Shown: in pieces, positions 49,701 through 57,732 of the stretch | How the letters are laid out: every line of letters begins with the position of its first letter | Position numbering within the stretch: the first letter of the stretch is position 1 | Assembly: GCA_963817405.1 (NCBI GenBank) | Contig: CAWFNW010000001.1 | Coordinates: 310,001-374,000 of the forward strand | Direction of reading: 5' to 3' | Length of the DNA stretch: 64,000 bases | Source: CAWFNW01 sp963817405 | Lineage (GTDB): Bacteria > Actinomycetota > Coriobacteriia > Anaerosomatales > Anaerosomataceae | Made by a program: the position numbers and the translations under genes | The notes under the pieces: generated by a model | Seen by the model: the letters and a program-made list of their open reading frames with translations, nothing else | Database searches by the model: none | Told to the model about the DNA's origin: nothing

Positions 49701-49725
49701 ATTGTACCACGTGACTTGCGTCACA
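49701..49725 (-). promoter_or_regulatory. Crp/Fnr-like palindrome and -10 of the cytochrome gene
   Basis: TGTGA-CGCAAG-TCACG on the minus strand (49725-49710), followed 3 bases later by TACAAT (49706-49701), a good -10. The palindrome therefore covers the -10/-35 spacer and reaches the -35, 35 to 60 bases before the GTG start. Nearly identical to the site at 9619-9634. Confidence 0.55.
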
Positions 49726-49758
49726 TGGCTCATCCTCAGGTCCCATTCCAAGTACGAC

Positions 49759-49786
49759 GAACGCCCGCGATGTGGCGGGCGTTCGG
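49759..49786 (-). terminator. hairpin downstream of tRNA-Ala
   Basis: Perfect 11-bp stem CGAACGCCCGC (49759-49769) / GCGGGCGTTCG (49776-49786), 6-base loop, 9 bases after the tRNA 3' end. The following minus-strand bases (TCGTACTT) are only weakly U-rich. It separates tRNA-Ala from the cytochrome promoter. Confidence 0.6.
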
Positions 49787-49795
49787 ACGATTCTT

Positions 49796-49871
49796 TGGTG
49801 GAGCCAAGGGGGATCGAACCCCTGACCTCATGGCTGCCAGCCATGCGCTCTCCCAGCTGAGCTATGGCCCC
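49796..49871 (-). tRNA. tRNA-Ala (GGC anticodon), CCA encoded
   Basis: Acceptor GGGGCCA pairs with TGGCTCC, giving the G3:U70 pair that identifies alanine tRNA. Anticodon stem CATGG/CCATG, loop CTGGCAG, anticodon GGC (codons GCC/GCU). T arm AGGGG/CCCCT with TTCGATC. Discriminator A and encoded CCA (49798-49796). Confidence 0.96.
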
Positions 49872-49901
49872 ACGTGGGCTGCCGCTCTCACGGCAGAGGC
49901 T

Positions 49902-49929
49902 AGTATAGCAGCCGTCTCGGCTCGGTCAA
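49902..49929 (-). promoter_or_regulatory. promoter for tRNA-Ala
   Basis: Minus strand TTGACC (49929-49924), 16-base spacer ending in TGC, TATACT (49907-49902), 30 bases before the tRNA. It overlaps the stop of the EamA gene by four bases. Confidence 0.7.
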
Positions 49930-50879
49930 CCGCGCACAGGCGCCTCACGCGCGTCCTCCTGCAAGGGCACCGGCGGCCCCTCCAGCGACGGTTCCATCGC
50001 GACCTTCTCCCCTGTGGCCGAGCGCGCGCCGAGGACCTCCGACACCAACATCCCGCCGAGGATGAGGGCGGCGCCCGCGAGGCCACCGATGCCGAGTCGC
50101 TCGCCCGCGAGCCAGCCGAACACTCCCCCGAACGCCGGCTCTGTGATGAGGATCAGCGCGGTCTTGGCTGGCGAGATGTGCTGCTGAGCGTATGTCTGCA
50201 CGGCGAATGCCACGGCGGAGGCGAATATGCCCGTGAACCCGATGGCGGCGAGCACGAGCGGGTCGGTCGGGAACGGCGGTCGCTCGGTCAAAGCCGACAC
50301 AGCCCCGGTGACAACCGCGACGGTCGCCAACTGCACGAACGTGAGCGGCAGTACGTTGAGCCGTCTCCCCGGCCCACCGAGCACGATCATGTGCGCGGAG
50401 TACGCGAGCGCGCAGACGAGCACACGCGTGTCACCTGCGTTCCACCCTCCGAGCGAGCCTCCGGAGAGGAACCAGAGACCGGCCACCGCGAGGGCCACGC
50501 CCGCAAGCGTCCACGCGCGCGGCGGGCGACCAAGCACGACGGCCTGCAGCATCGGCGTCATGACTACGAACATGCCCGTGATGAACGCGGCCTTGCTCGC
50601 CGAGGTCGCTTCAAGACCCCACGTCTGGAACACGTAGCCGGCAGTGAGAAATGCCCCGCCAATCAGGCCGACTCGCCAGGTGCGGCGGTCGAGCGTTCGG
50701 ACCGAGCTGGGGAACAACACGACGAACGCCACGGTCGCCACAGCAAAGCGCCACCCAAGAAACCCGTACAGGGGATAGCGCTCGACGGCGCTCTGAACGG
50801 TGACGAAGGTGCCACCCCACATGGCTGCGACGGCGACGAGCGCCGCCGCGATGCCGAGCTGACGGTTGCGTTCCCTCAC
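49926..50879 (-). CDS. EamA/DMT family transporter
   Basis: A 317-residue inner-membrane permease with ten predicted helices in two EamA repeats. The first repeat begins AAALVAVAAMWGGTFVTVQSAV; the second begins near LGGWNAGDTRVLVCALAYSA. Between and after them FITGMFVVMTPMLQAVVLGR and SPAKTALILITEPAFGGVFGW are the conserved EamA segments. Members export amino acids, nucleotides or metabolites; the substrate here is unknown. A hydrophilic C-terminal tail of about 35 residues follows. GTG start overlaps the rsfS stop by four bases, so it is cotranscribed with the nadD-yqeK-rsfS run. Confidence 0.88.
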   Translation of the reverse strand: MRERNRQLGIAAALVAVAAMWGGTFVTVQSAVERYPLYGFLGWRFAVATVAFVVLFPSSVRTLDRRTWRVGLIGGAFLTAGYVFQTWGLEATSASKAAFITGMFVVMTPMLQAVVLGRPPRAWTLAGVALAVAGLWFLSGGSLGGWNAGDTRVLVCALAYSAHMIVLGGPGRRLNVLPLTFVQLATVAVVTGAVSALTERPPFPTDPLVLAAIGFTGIFASAVAFAVQTYAQQHISPAKTALILITEPAFGGVFGWLAGERLGIGGLAGAALILGGMLVSEVLGARSATGEKVAMEPSLEGPPVPLQEDAREAPVRG

Positions 50880-51298
50880 GAACGGGCAGCGGCGGCCGAA
50901 TCGTCGACCACTGCCGGAGACCGCTTGCCGGCTAGAGCCACTGCGGGCGCGCTTTCGGGAATCTCCACACGCCCTGCGTCGCTCCAGAGCTTCTCCAGGC
51001 GGTAGAACTCGCGCTCCTCGGGCTGGAACACGTGCACAACGACGTCACCGTAGTCGAGCAGCACCCACGTGCCCTCACGCTCACCTTCACGTCCAAGCAC
51101 TCGGGCGCCTGCGGCCTTGAGCGTTGCCTCGACCTCATCGATGATTGCCGAGACCTGCCTTGCCGTTCCACCGGTCGCCACGACGAAGAAGTCCGTGATG
51201 ACGAGGGTCTTTCCTACGTCCATCACGACGATTTCTGTGGCCTTCTTCTCGGCGGCAGCGGTTGCGGCGAGCACGGCTAGTTCTCTCGACTCCAGCAC
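50876..51298 (-). CDS. rsfS: ribosomal silencing factor RsfS
   Basis: Binds L14 on the large subunit and blocks subunit joining when nutrients are scarce. 140 residues with the Oligomerisation/RsfS core: KKATEIVVMDVGKTLVITDF, FVVATGGTARQVSAIIDEVE and WVLLDYGDVVVHVFQPEERE, then FYRLEKLWSDA. A disordered alanine-rich tail of about 25 residues follows. Start GTG 51296-51298 sits five bases after AAGGAG, which overlaps the preceding stop codon. Order nadD-yqeK-rsfS is conserved apart from the LytR-type gene between. Confidence 0.95.
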   Translation of the reverse strand: MLESRELAVLAATAAAEKKATEIVVMDVGKTLVITDFFVVATGGTARQVSAIIDEVEATLKAAGARVLGREGEREGTWVLLDYGDVVVHVFQPEEREFYRLEKLWSDAGRVEIPESAPAVALAGKRSPAVVDDSAAAARS

Positions 51299-51300
51299 GC

Positions 51301-52407
51301 TTACTCCTTCGGCGGTGTCCAATCGTTCCCGATGATCACGATCATATCAGCGACGTTCTGCTGCGTGGGTTGGTCTACCACCTCGCCGACGCCGAGCGCC
51401 GCGCGCACCTGCTCGGCCCGAGCAAGATCGCCCCGCTGCACCACGATGAGCGTCGTCGCGTAGTCGAACCGGTCTGCGTTGCGGGTGTCGACCACGCGCA
51501 TGCCGGCGTCGATGAGGACCTGCGCGGCTTCCCCGGCGATGCCCGGAATGCCCGATCCGTTGTAGATGATGAGGCGCAGCACGCTGTCGTCCGCCCCAAG
51601 CCGCACGCCCCACCAGCTGAGCAGGAGGTCAGCGACCTGGTCGCGCTGCGGCTCGTAGTAGGTCTCGTCTCCGAGCGAGATCGGCTTGACGGGCAGCGGG
51701 ACGAGCGCGACTCGGTCGGTACCGATCCCGTCGAGGAGCGTGCCGAGCTGCTTGCGCTCCTGCGCGTCAAGGCTGGAGTCGCTCGCCTGCGCAACGACGC
51801 CCTTGAGCGACTGCGCGCTAAGCGCCTGCTGGTACACCTCACGCGTCACAACCAGGTAGCGCTCGAACGGCACCGACAGGTAGTTGGCGATGGCCGCCAT
51901 AGAGACGCGCGGTCCCGCCCGGTAGCTGTCGCCGATGCGCTCGAACCCCTGTCCGGGCACCTCCATGAAGGCGCCGTCGGGGATGGCGATCCCGAACACC
52001 TGGTTGCCGTCCTCGTCGATCCTCACTGCAAGGAAGTCCGCGCCGCCGCCCTCCGCGGCGCCGATGATGAGCAGGTTCTCCCGCGCACGCTCATCGACGG
52101 CCTCACCGCTGTCGCTGCCGGAAGAACGTGCGGCGAGCAGCCGCGCACCGTAGTTCACGCCCGCGGCGACGGCTACGAGAAGCACGACGCCCGCCACAAC
52201 CGCGAGCAGCACGCCCCCAGCGGACTTGAGCCCGCCGCCGACCGCTCCGACAGTGCTGAGTACCCGCTCCTGCGCACTCGCCTTGGCGCGCTTGTGGCGC
52301 GCCTCACGGCGCCGGTGTTTGCCGCTCTTCGAGGAGCGGCGAGAAGCGCGGTAGCCGAGCTCGGGGAGTTCGACCGGCGTGCCGCCGTCGCGCGGGTCGT
52401 CGCTCAT
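51301..52407 (-). CDS. LCP-like protein with LytR C-terminal domain, catalytic motif degenerate
   Basis: A 368-residue membrane-anchored protein. The basic N-terminal arm (KHRRREARHKRAK) precedes one membrane helix (about 60-83, GGVLLAVVAGVVLLVAVAAGV). A domain with the LytR-CpsA-Psr outline follows (ENLLIIGAAEGGG, DFLAVRIDEDG, AIANYLSVPFERYLVV), then a LytR_C domain from RLIIYNGSGIPGIAGEAAQV to the end. LCP enzymes attach wall polymers to peptidoglycan and carry an SxPRDT motif; here the equivalent strand reads GIAIPDGAFM, without the arginine, so catalytic activity is doubtful. ATG start overlaps the yqeK stop by four bases. Confidence 0.8.
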   Translation of the reverse strand: MSDDPRDGGTPVELPELGYRASRRSSKSGKHRRREARHKRAKASAQERVLSTVGAVGGGLKSAGGVLLAVVAGVVLLVAVAAGVNYGARLLAARSSGSDSGEAVDERARENLLIIGAAEGGGADFLAVRIDEDGNQVFGIAIPDGAFMEVPGQGFERIGDSYRAGPRVSMAAIANYLSVPFERYLVVTREVYQQALSAQSLKGVVAQASDSSLDAQERKQLGTLLDGIGTDRVALVPLPVKPISLGDETYYEPQRDQVADLLLSWWGVRLGADDSVLRLIIYNGSGIPGIAGEAAQVLIDAGMRVVDTRNADRFDYATTLIVVQRGDLARAEQVRAALGVGEVVDQPTQQNVADMIVIIGNDWTPPKE

Positions 52408-52982
52408 CGCTTCACCTCGGCGACAAGCGCGTTCCAGACGTCGATCGTCACCGGGTGCACCCACCGGCGCTTCTCGATCAGGTGGCGGAACGACGCCGAG
52501 TACGTCCGAGCGAACAGCTCGCCGAGCGGCACCGACCCCACCGCGCCACGAAGCGCCTTGACGCCGTCGTGCGTGCGGCCGGGCTCGATCGCGTCGGCGA
52601 CGTACACGACCATGTCGAGCGCCGACATCTCGCGTGCGCCGCACGTGTGAGCGGCGATCGCGCGCAGGACGGCCTCATCGATTCCCGGCAACGCACCCCG
52701 CACCTCGACCGCACCGACCGGCGCGTGCAGAAGATACGGCACGGCCAAGTCCGCATCCGTCACCGGCAGACCGTGGCGCCGCGCTCTCGACATGAGCTCC
52801 GCAGCGGCCTCTTCCTTGCTCCAATCGTGCAGCAGGCCCGCGAGCCGTGCCTGCAGGACGTCCACGCCGTACGAAGCAGCGATGCGGACCGCCGTCTCGG
52901 CGGCTCGCTCGCAGTGGCCGAGCGTGTCGGCGCTCACATGAGCGCGGAGAAGGCCGTGGGCCTCGGTTTCGCGAGACGTCAC
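52404..52982 (-). CDS. yqeK: YqeK family HD hydrolase (symmetrical Ap4A hydrolase)
   Basis: HD-domain enzyme that cleaves diadenosine tetraphosphate to two ADP in the YqeK family. Motifs: HCERAAETAVRIAASYG, ARLAGLLHDWSKEEAAAEL (HD), LLHAPVGAVEV, AIAAHTCGAREMSALDMVVY and VADAIEPGR. 192 residues from GTG 52980-52982, nine bases after GGAGG; an ATG at 53000 would overlap nadD by 17 bases and lacks a ribosome site. The nadD-yqeK pair is widely conserved. Confidence 0.92.
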   Translation of the reverse strand: MTSRETEAHGLLRAHVSADTLGHCERAAETAVRIAASYGVDVLQARLAGLLHDWSKEEAAAELMSRARRHGLPVTDADLAVPYLLHAPVGAVEVRGALPGIDEAVLRAIAAHTCGAREMSALDMVVYVADAIEPGRTHDGVKALRGAVGSVPLGELFARTYSASFRHLIEKRRWVHPVTIDVWNALVAEVKR

Positions 52983-52983
52983 G

Positions 52984-53592
52984 TCACGTACCCTCCACAT
53001 ACAAGTGGTTCTTCTCGATGTAGGATGCGACCGCCTCAGGCAACAAATAGCGCACCGGGCGCCTGCGACTCATCCGTTCCCGGATGTCGGTGGACGAGAT
53101 CGCCAGCGCCGGCACTTCCATGAACTCGAGCTTCAGGCGGCTGGCGTCTTCTTCCGCGAACTTCGAGAGATCGTAGCCGGGCCGCGTCGCTGCGATGAAC
53201 GTGCACACGTCCGAGAGGCGACCGGAGTCTTTCCAGGTGAGGATCTCCCAGACCGCGTCAGCGCCGGTGATGAAGAAGAGCTCGGCCTGGGGTCCGTGGA
53301 TGTCTCTGAGCTCGAGCATCGTGTCGACGGTGTACGTCGGCCCAGGACGGTCGACCTCCAAACGGGAAACCCCGAAGTCGGGGTTGCTCGCCGTCGCTAT
53401 GACCGTCATGAGATAGCGGTGCTCTCCCGAGGTCACCTCACGGTGTGTCTTGCGCACAGGCAGACCCGTGGGCATGAACAGCACACGATCGAGGTTGAAC
53501 TGGACGAGCGCCTCCTCGGCCGTGACCAAGTGCCCGTAGTGGATCGGGTCGAAGGTTCCACCCATGATGCCGAGCCTGAGCCGCTTCCTCAC
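52984..53592 (-). CDS. nadD: nicotinate-nucleotide adenylyltransferase
   Basis: Makes deamido-NAD from nicotinate mononucleotide and ATP. Motifs: LGIMGGTFDPIHYGHLVTAE, FMPTGLPVRKTHREVTSGEH, ELFFITGADAVWEILTWKD and the C-terminal ISSTDIRERMSRRRPVRYLL. 202 residues. GTG start 53590-53592 overlaps the proA stop by four bases; the much longer open frame upstream overlaps proA entirely in an arginine-rich reading and is rejected. Confidence 0.96.
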   Translation of the reverse strand: MRKRLRLGIMGGTFDPIHYGHLVTAEEALVQFNLDRVLFMPTGLPVRKTHREVTSGEHRYLMTVIATASNPDFGVSRLEVDRPGPTYTVDTMLELRDIHGPQAELFFITGADAVWEILTWKDSGRLSDVCTFIAATRPGYDLSKFAEEDASRLKLEFMEVPALAISSTDIRERMSRRRPVRYLLPEAVASYIEKNHLYVEGT

Positions 53593-54842
53593 GGGCGGAT
53601 CTGCCCCTCCCCGAGTGCGATGTACTTCGTCGTGGTGAGCGCAGCAAGGCCCATCGGACCGCGCGCGTGGAGCTTCTGAGTCGAGATACCGATCTCGGCA
53701 CCAAGCCCGAACTCTCCGCCATCGGTGAAGCGCGTCGAAGCGTTCACGTAGACTGCCGCCGCGTCGATCTCGGCCGTGAACCGCATCGCAGCAGCGTAAT
53801 CCGCCGTCACGATCGCTTCGCTGTGTTTGGTGCCGTAACGGGTGATGTGCTCGATTGCTTCGTCGAGACCGGCGACAACCCTCACCGCCAACTCGAGGTC
53901 GAGGTATTCGCGCCCCCAGTCCTCGTCCGTCGCCGGCACGACGGTCCCCGGCGCGCCGATCGCCGCCACGCGCTCGTCCCCGTGGATGACGACTCCCAGC
54001 GCGACGAGGGTGCCGAGGATGCTCGGCAGGAGACGCTCGGCAGCGGCCTCGTCCACGAGCAGTGTCTCGGCGGCGTTGCACACACCGGGGCGCTGGACCT
54101 TCGCGTTCACGATGATGCGCTCGGCCATCTCGCCATCGGCGGACTCGTGCAGGTATACATGGCAGTTGCCGACTCCCGTCTCGATCACGGGAACCTTCGC
54201 GTTCTCGACCACGCTCTTGATGAGGCCGGCTCCGCCGCGAGGGATGAGCACGTCTATCAAACCGTGGAGCGACATGAGCTCCTCGGCAGCAGCCCGGTCG
54301 GTGGAGGTCGGCGACTGGATCGCACCCGCGGGCATACCGGCTGACTGTGCGGCCATTGAGAGCACCTCGGTGAGCGCCGCGTTCGATGCGGCCGCGAGCG
54401 AACCACCGCGCAGGATGACCGCGTTGGCCGTCTTCAGACACAGACCAGCGGCATCCGCGGTCACGTTGGGACGGGCTTCGTAGATGATGGCCACGACACC
54501 CAGTGGTACGCGCACCTGCGAGAGCGCGATGCCGTTCGGCAGGGTGAGGCCGCTCACGACCTCGCCGATGGGGTCGGGCAGGAGTGCGATCTGGCGGAGC
54601 GCATCCGCCATGGCCTCGAGGCGCGCTTCAGTGAGTAGCAGGCGATCGATGAGCGGCTCGGGGGTGCCGCCCGCGCGAGCCGCGTCGACGTCGGTCTGGT
54701 TCGCCGCAAGGATCTCTCCGGCGCGGGCGACGAGCGCATCCGCCATCGCCCGGAGCGCTGCGGCACGCTCGGCACTGGTGGTCGAGGCCAAACGCCGCGC
54801 CGCGCCGCGCGCCGCTTCGGCAAGGGTGACAACCTCGGACAT
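53589..54842 (-). CDS. proA: glutamate-5-semialdehyde dehydrogenase (gamma-glutamyl phosphate reductase)
   Basis: Second step of proline synthesis: NADPH reduction of gamma-glutamyl phosphate. Catalytic cysteine in KVQRPGVCNAAETLL; PLGVVAIIYEARPNVTADAA, LCLKTANAVILRGGSLAA and the C-terminal TDGGEFGLGAEIGISTQKLHARGPMGL are family signatures. 417 residues from ATG 54840-54842, nine bases after GGAGG. It lies 54 bases after proB, forming proB-proA followed by nadD. Confidence 0.96.
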   Translation of the reverse strand: MSEVVTLAEAARGAARRLASTTSAERAAALRAMADALVARAGEILAANQTDVDAARAGGTPEPLIDRLLLTEARLEAMADALRQIALLPDPIGEVVSGLTLPNGIALSQVRVPLGVVAIIYEARPNVTADAAGLCLKTANAVILRGGSLAAASNAALTEVLSMAAQSAGMPAGAIQSPTSTDRAAAEELMSLHGLIDVLIPRGGAGLIKSVVENAKVPVIETGVGNCHVYLHESADGEMAERIIVNAKVQRPGVCNAAETLLVDEAAAERLLPSILGTLVALGVVIHGDERVAAIGAPGTVVPATDEDWGREYLDLELAVRVVAGLDEAIEHITRYGTKHSEAIVTADYAAAMRFTAEIDAAAVYVNASTRFTDGGEFGLGAEIGISTQKLHARGPMGLAALTTTKYIALGEGQIRP

Positions 54843-54896
54843 ATGCCCCACCCTCCTCGGGGTCTGACGCTTGCGCGTGCTTACTTGCGGCGGCCC

Positions 54897-56003
54897 TTAC
54901 AAGATGACGAGGTGGTCGCGATGGACCACCTCGGAACGCTCGCAGTCGGGCAGGACCGAGGCGATGTCCTTGGTACGCATGCCCTTGATTTTGCGGAGAT
55001 CCTCCGACGACATGTCTGCAAGTCCTCGTGCCACCACGTTACCGTGCGCGTCGCTGACCGTCACAGGGTCCCCTACGACAAAGCTCCCGGTCACGTCGAC
55101 GACACCGGCCGGGAGCAGGCTACCACCCCGCAAGCGTAGGGCATCGCTCGCGCCATCGTCAATGACGACAGAGCCCGCCGGACGTCCCGCGTAGGCGAGC
55201 CACAACTTGCGGTCGCGCAGGGTGGCCCCGCGACCAGCATCGAACCGCGTACCCACCGCGTGGCCCTCGATGACCGAACGCAACACGCCCGGCCGGCGAC
55301 CGTGGCAGACCACCAGCGGGATGCCCGCGCGCATGAGTACTCGAGCGGACTCGAGCTTCGTCGCCATACCGCCCGAACCCGCCGCCGAGCCGGGCCCGCC
55401 CGCCGCCTCGGCCAGTTCGTCGCTCAGGTACTCCACGCGTTCGATGAGGCGCGCACCGGGCGTCGTCCTGGGGTCCGCGTCGTACAGGCCCTCGGTGTCG
55501 GTCAAGAGCACGACGATGTCTGCGTGCACCATCATCCCCACGAGCGCCGCAAGGTAGTCGTTGTCGCCGAGCTTGATCTCGTCGACCGCGGTCGTATCGT
55601 TCTCGTTCACGACGGGGAGCACGTCCAAGTCGAGCAGGCGCTCCAGCGTGTGGCACGCGTTCAGGTACTGCTGCCTGCGCCCGACGTCCTGCCGAGTGAG
55701 AAGCACCTGTCCAATGGGCATCCCCCGCTGTGCGGCGAAGACCGCGTACGTCTCGATCAGGCGCACCTGCCCCATGGCCGCGGTCGCCTGGAGCGTTGGC
55801 ATGTCGGTCGGCCGCCCGGGCAGACCGAGCGCCTCCACGCCGGCGGCGATGGCGCCGGAAGTGACGAGGACGACCGCGTGACCGAGCTCCCTGAGCTCGG
55901 CGATCTGCCCCACGAGGTCGTCGAGAAACGCGCGGTCGACGCCGCTGTCCTGGCCGGTGACGGTGCTGCTGCCGACTTTGACGACGATCGTCTGCCTACT
56001 CAT
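54897..56003 (-). CDS. proB: glutamate 5-kinase with C-terminal PUA domain
   Basis: First step of proline synthesis; phosphorylates glutamate and is normally feedback-inhibited by proline. Amino-acid kinase domain: VVKVGSSTVTG, VLVTSGAIAAGVEALGL, QVLLTRQDVG, VLPVVNENDTTAVDEIKLGDND and GSGGMATKLESARV. The C-terminal approximately 90 residues form a PUA domain (SLLPAGVVDVTGSFVVGD). 368 residues, full-length type. ATG 56001-56003 overlaps the obgE stop by eight bases, so obgE-proB-proA-nadD are one transcript. Confidence 0.96.
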   Translation of the reverse strand: MSRQTIVVKVGSSTVTGQDSGVDRAFLDDLVGQIAELRELGHAVVLVTSGAIAAGVEALGLPGRPTDMPTLQATAAMGQVRLIETYAVFAAQRGMPIGQVLLTRQDVGRRQQYLNACHTLERLLDLDVLPVVNENDTTAVDEIKLGDNDYLAALVGMMVHADIVVLLTDTEGLYDADPRTTPGARLIERVEYLSDELAEAAGGPGSAAGSGGMATKLESARVLMRAGIPLVVCHGRRPGVLRSVIEGHAVGTRFDAGRGATLRDRKLWLAYAGRPAGSVVIDDGASDALRLRGGSLLPAGVVDVTGSFVVGDPVTVSDAHGNVVARGLADMSSEDLRKIKGMRTKDIASVLPDCERSEVVHRDHLVIL

Positions 56004-57336
56004 CGGCTCCGTCCTCGGGCTCTGACTCCTGCTCAGGCGTTGGCTCGGCAAGGTGCGATTCGAGCTCAAACGAAACCGGTCCGATCGTGACGGTGTCGCC
56101 GTCCCGCGCGCCGGCCTCGACGAGCGCCTTCTCGACGCCCGCGCGCTGCAGCCTTCGCTGCAGGTAGGCGACGGCCTCCTCGTTCGCCATGTCGGTCATG
56201 ATGACCATGCGCTCGATGCGCCCGCCGATCACCCGATAGCCGCCGTCATCGGTGCGCGTCACGTCGATGGTGCGCTCGGCGGGCGGCTCGTAGACGTACG
56301 TCTCCTCAAACGGCGAGGGTTCCACCGCGCTGGCCGCTCGAAGCTCGTGCACCTGCTCGGCCACGGCGCGCATCATCGGTCCGATGCCGTCGCCGCTGGC
56401 CGCAGACACCTCGAAGTACTCCCTGCCCGCTTCAGCGCACCACGCCGCAACCCGCGCGGACGCCTCGGCCGTGCCCTCCAGGTCGGACTTGTTGCCGAGC
56501 ACGATCTGGGGACGCTCTGCGAGCTCTGCCGCGTGGGCTGCAAGCTCGCGGTCGATGATCCCGATGTCCGCAACCGGATCGCGGCTCTCGTACCCGCCCG
56601 AAAGGTCGACGACGTGCAGCAGAAGCGCCGTGCGCTCGATGTGTCGCAGGAACGCGTGACCCAAGCCGGCCCCTTGGCTTGCACCTTCGATCAGGCCCGG
56701 AATATCGGCAACGACGAACGACCGCTCCCCCGCTCGAGCAACGCCCAGGTTCGGTACGAGTGTGGTGAAGGGGTAGTCCGCGATCTTCGGCCGAGCTGCG
56801 CTCATCCGCGCGATGAGCGAGGACTTGCCGACGCTCGGCAACCCGATGAGCGCGACGTCCGCCAGCAGCTTGAGCTCGAGGGTGATCCACCGCTCCTCTG
56901 CCGGCTCCCCCAGCTGCGCGAACGACGGGGCACGCCTGGTCGCTGTCACGAAGTGGGTGTTGCCGAGCCCGCCGCGACCTCCCCGCGCCACGACGACCTT
57001 CATGCCGTGCCGAGCGAGATCCGCCATGATCGCGCTGGTCTCCTCGTCCCTGACGACGGTGCCCACCGGCACCCGCAGCACGAGGTCATCGCCCTGCGCG
57101 CCATCGAGGTCCGCACCCCTGCCGTGCGTGCCGCGCTGCGCCTTGAAGTGCCGCTTGTAGTGGAAGTCGAGGAGCGTTGAGATCGCCTGATCGGCCTCGA
57201 GGACGACGTCGCCGCCCTTGCCGCCGTCACCACCGTTCGGGCCGCCCTTCGGCACATACGCCTCCCGGCGGAACGACGCGCTTCCGGCGCCGCCGTCGCC
57301 GGCTTTCACGTGTATCTTCGCTTCGTCGACGAACAT
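55996..57336 (-). CDS. obgE: GTPase ObgE/CgtA
   Basis: Large-subunit assembly GTPase that also links to stress signalling. Domains in order: glycine-rich Obg fold (residues 1-158; FVDEAKIHVKAGDGGAG, GPNGGDGGKGGDVVL), GTPase domain (GLPSVGKSSLI, DYPFTTLVPNLGV, DIPGLIEGAS, NKSDL) and a C-terminal OCT domain (YRVIGGRIERMVIMTDMANE), with a short acidic tail. 446 residues, three-domain form as in actinobacteria and Bacillota. ATG start behind GAGGAG. It follows rpmA after a strong terminator. Confidence 0.96.
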   Translation of the reverse strand: MFVDEAKIHVKAGDGGAGSASFRREAYVPKGGPNGGDGGKGGDVVLEADQAISTLLDFHYKRHFKAQRGTHGRGADLDGAQGDDLVLRVPVGTVVRDEETSAIMADLARHGMKVVVARGGRGGLGNTHFVTATRRAPSFAQLGEPAEERWITLELKLLADVALIGLPSVGKSSLIARMSAARPKIADYPFTTLVPNLGVARAGERSFVVADIPGLIEGASQGAGLGHAFLRHIERTALLLHVVDLSGGYESRDPVADIGIIDRELAAHAAELAERPQIVLGNKSDLEGTAEASARVAAWCAEAGREYFEVSAASGDGIGPMMRAVAEQVHELRAASAVEPSPFEETYVYEPPAERTIDVTRTDDGGYRVIGGRIERMVIMTDMANEEAVAYLQRRLQRAGVEKALVEAGARDGDTVTIGPVSFELESHLAEPTPEQESEPEDGADE

Positions 57337-57395
57337 AATTGCTCCTCAGAACTTCCTGTGATGATAGACCACCACACGGGAGTCAGACTCCTTGA

Positions 57396-57435
57396 CCGAA
57401 ACAGAAGGCCCCCCACCGGACGGTGGAGGGCCTTC
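57396..57435 (-). terminator. intrinsic terminator after rpmA
   Basis: GAAGGCCCTCCACC pairs with GGTGGGGGGCCTTC (one G-T pair) around GTCC, followed on the minus strand by TGTTTCGG. It begins 22 bases after the rpmA stop and ends the rplU-rpmA transcript before obgE. Confidence 0.85.
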
Positions 57436-57456
57436 GAGCTCGCTCGAAACGACCTG

Positions 57457-57711
57457 CTACTCGGCGAGCGGCTTAACGTGCACGCGGCGGTCCTTGCCGT
57501 GCGTGAAGTCGACCACGCCGTCCACCTTCGCGAAGAGCGTGTCGTCGCGTCCGATGCCGACATTGACGCCGGGCTTCAGCGCCGTGCCGCGCTGGCGGAC
57601 GAGGATCGAGCCGGCGGTCACGACTTGGCCGGCGAAGCGCTTCACGCCAAGGCGCTTCGATTTCGAGTCGCGGCCGTTCTTGGTCGAGCCAAGACCTTTC
57701 TTATGGGCCAT
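57457..57711 (-). CDS. rpmA: 50S ribosomal protein L27
   Basis: Large-subunit protein reaching the peptidyl-transferase centre. The 84-residue sequence begins MAHKKGLGSTKNGRDSKSKR without the Bacillota-type cleavable N-terminal extension, so the mature end is translated directly. LGVKRFAGQVVTAGSILVRQ and GVNVGIGRDDTLFAKVDG follow. 21 bases after rplU in the usual order. Confidence 0.97.
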   Translation of the reverse strand: MAHKKGLGSTKNGRDSKSKRLGVKRFAGQVVTAGSILVRQRGTALKPGVNVGIGRDDTLFAKVDGVVDFTHGKDRRVHVKPLAE

Positions 57712-57732
57712 CGTTCACAACCCCTTCGGTGT

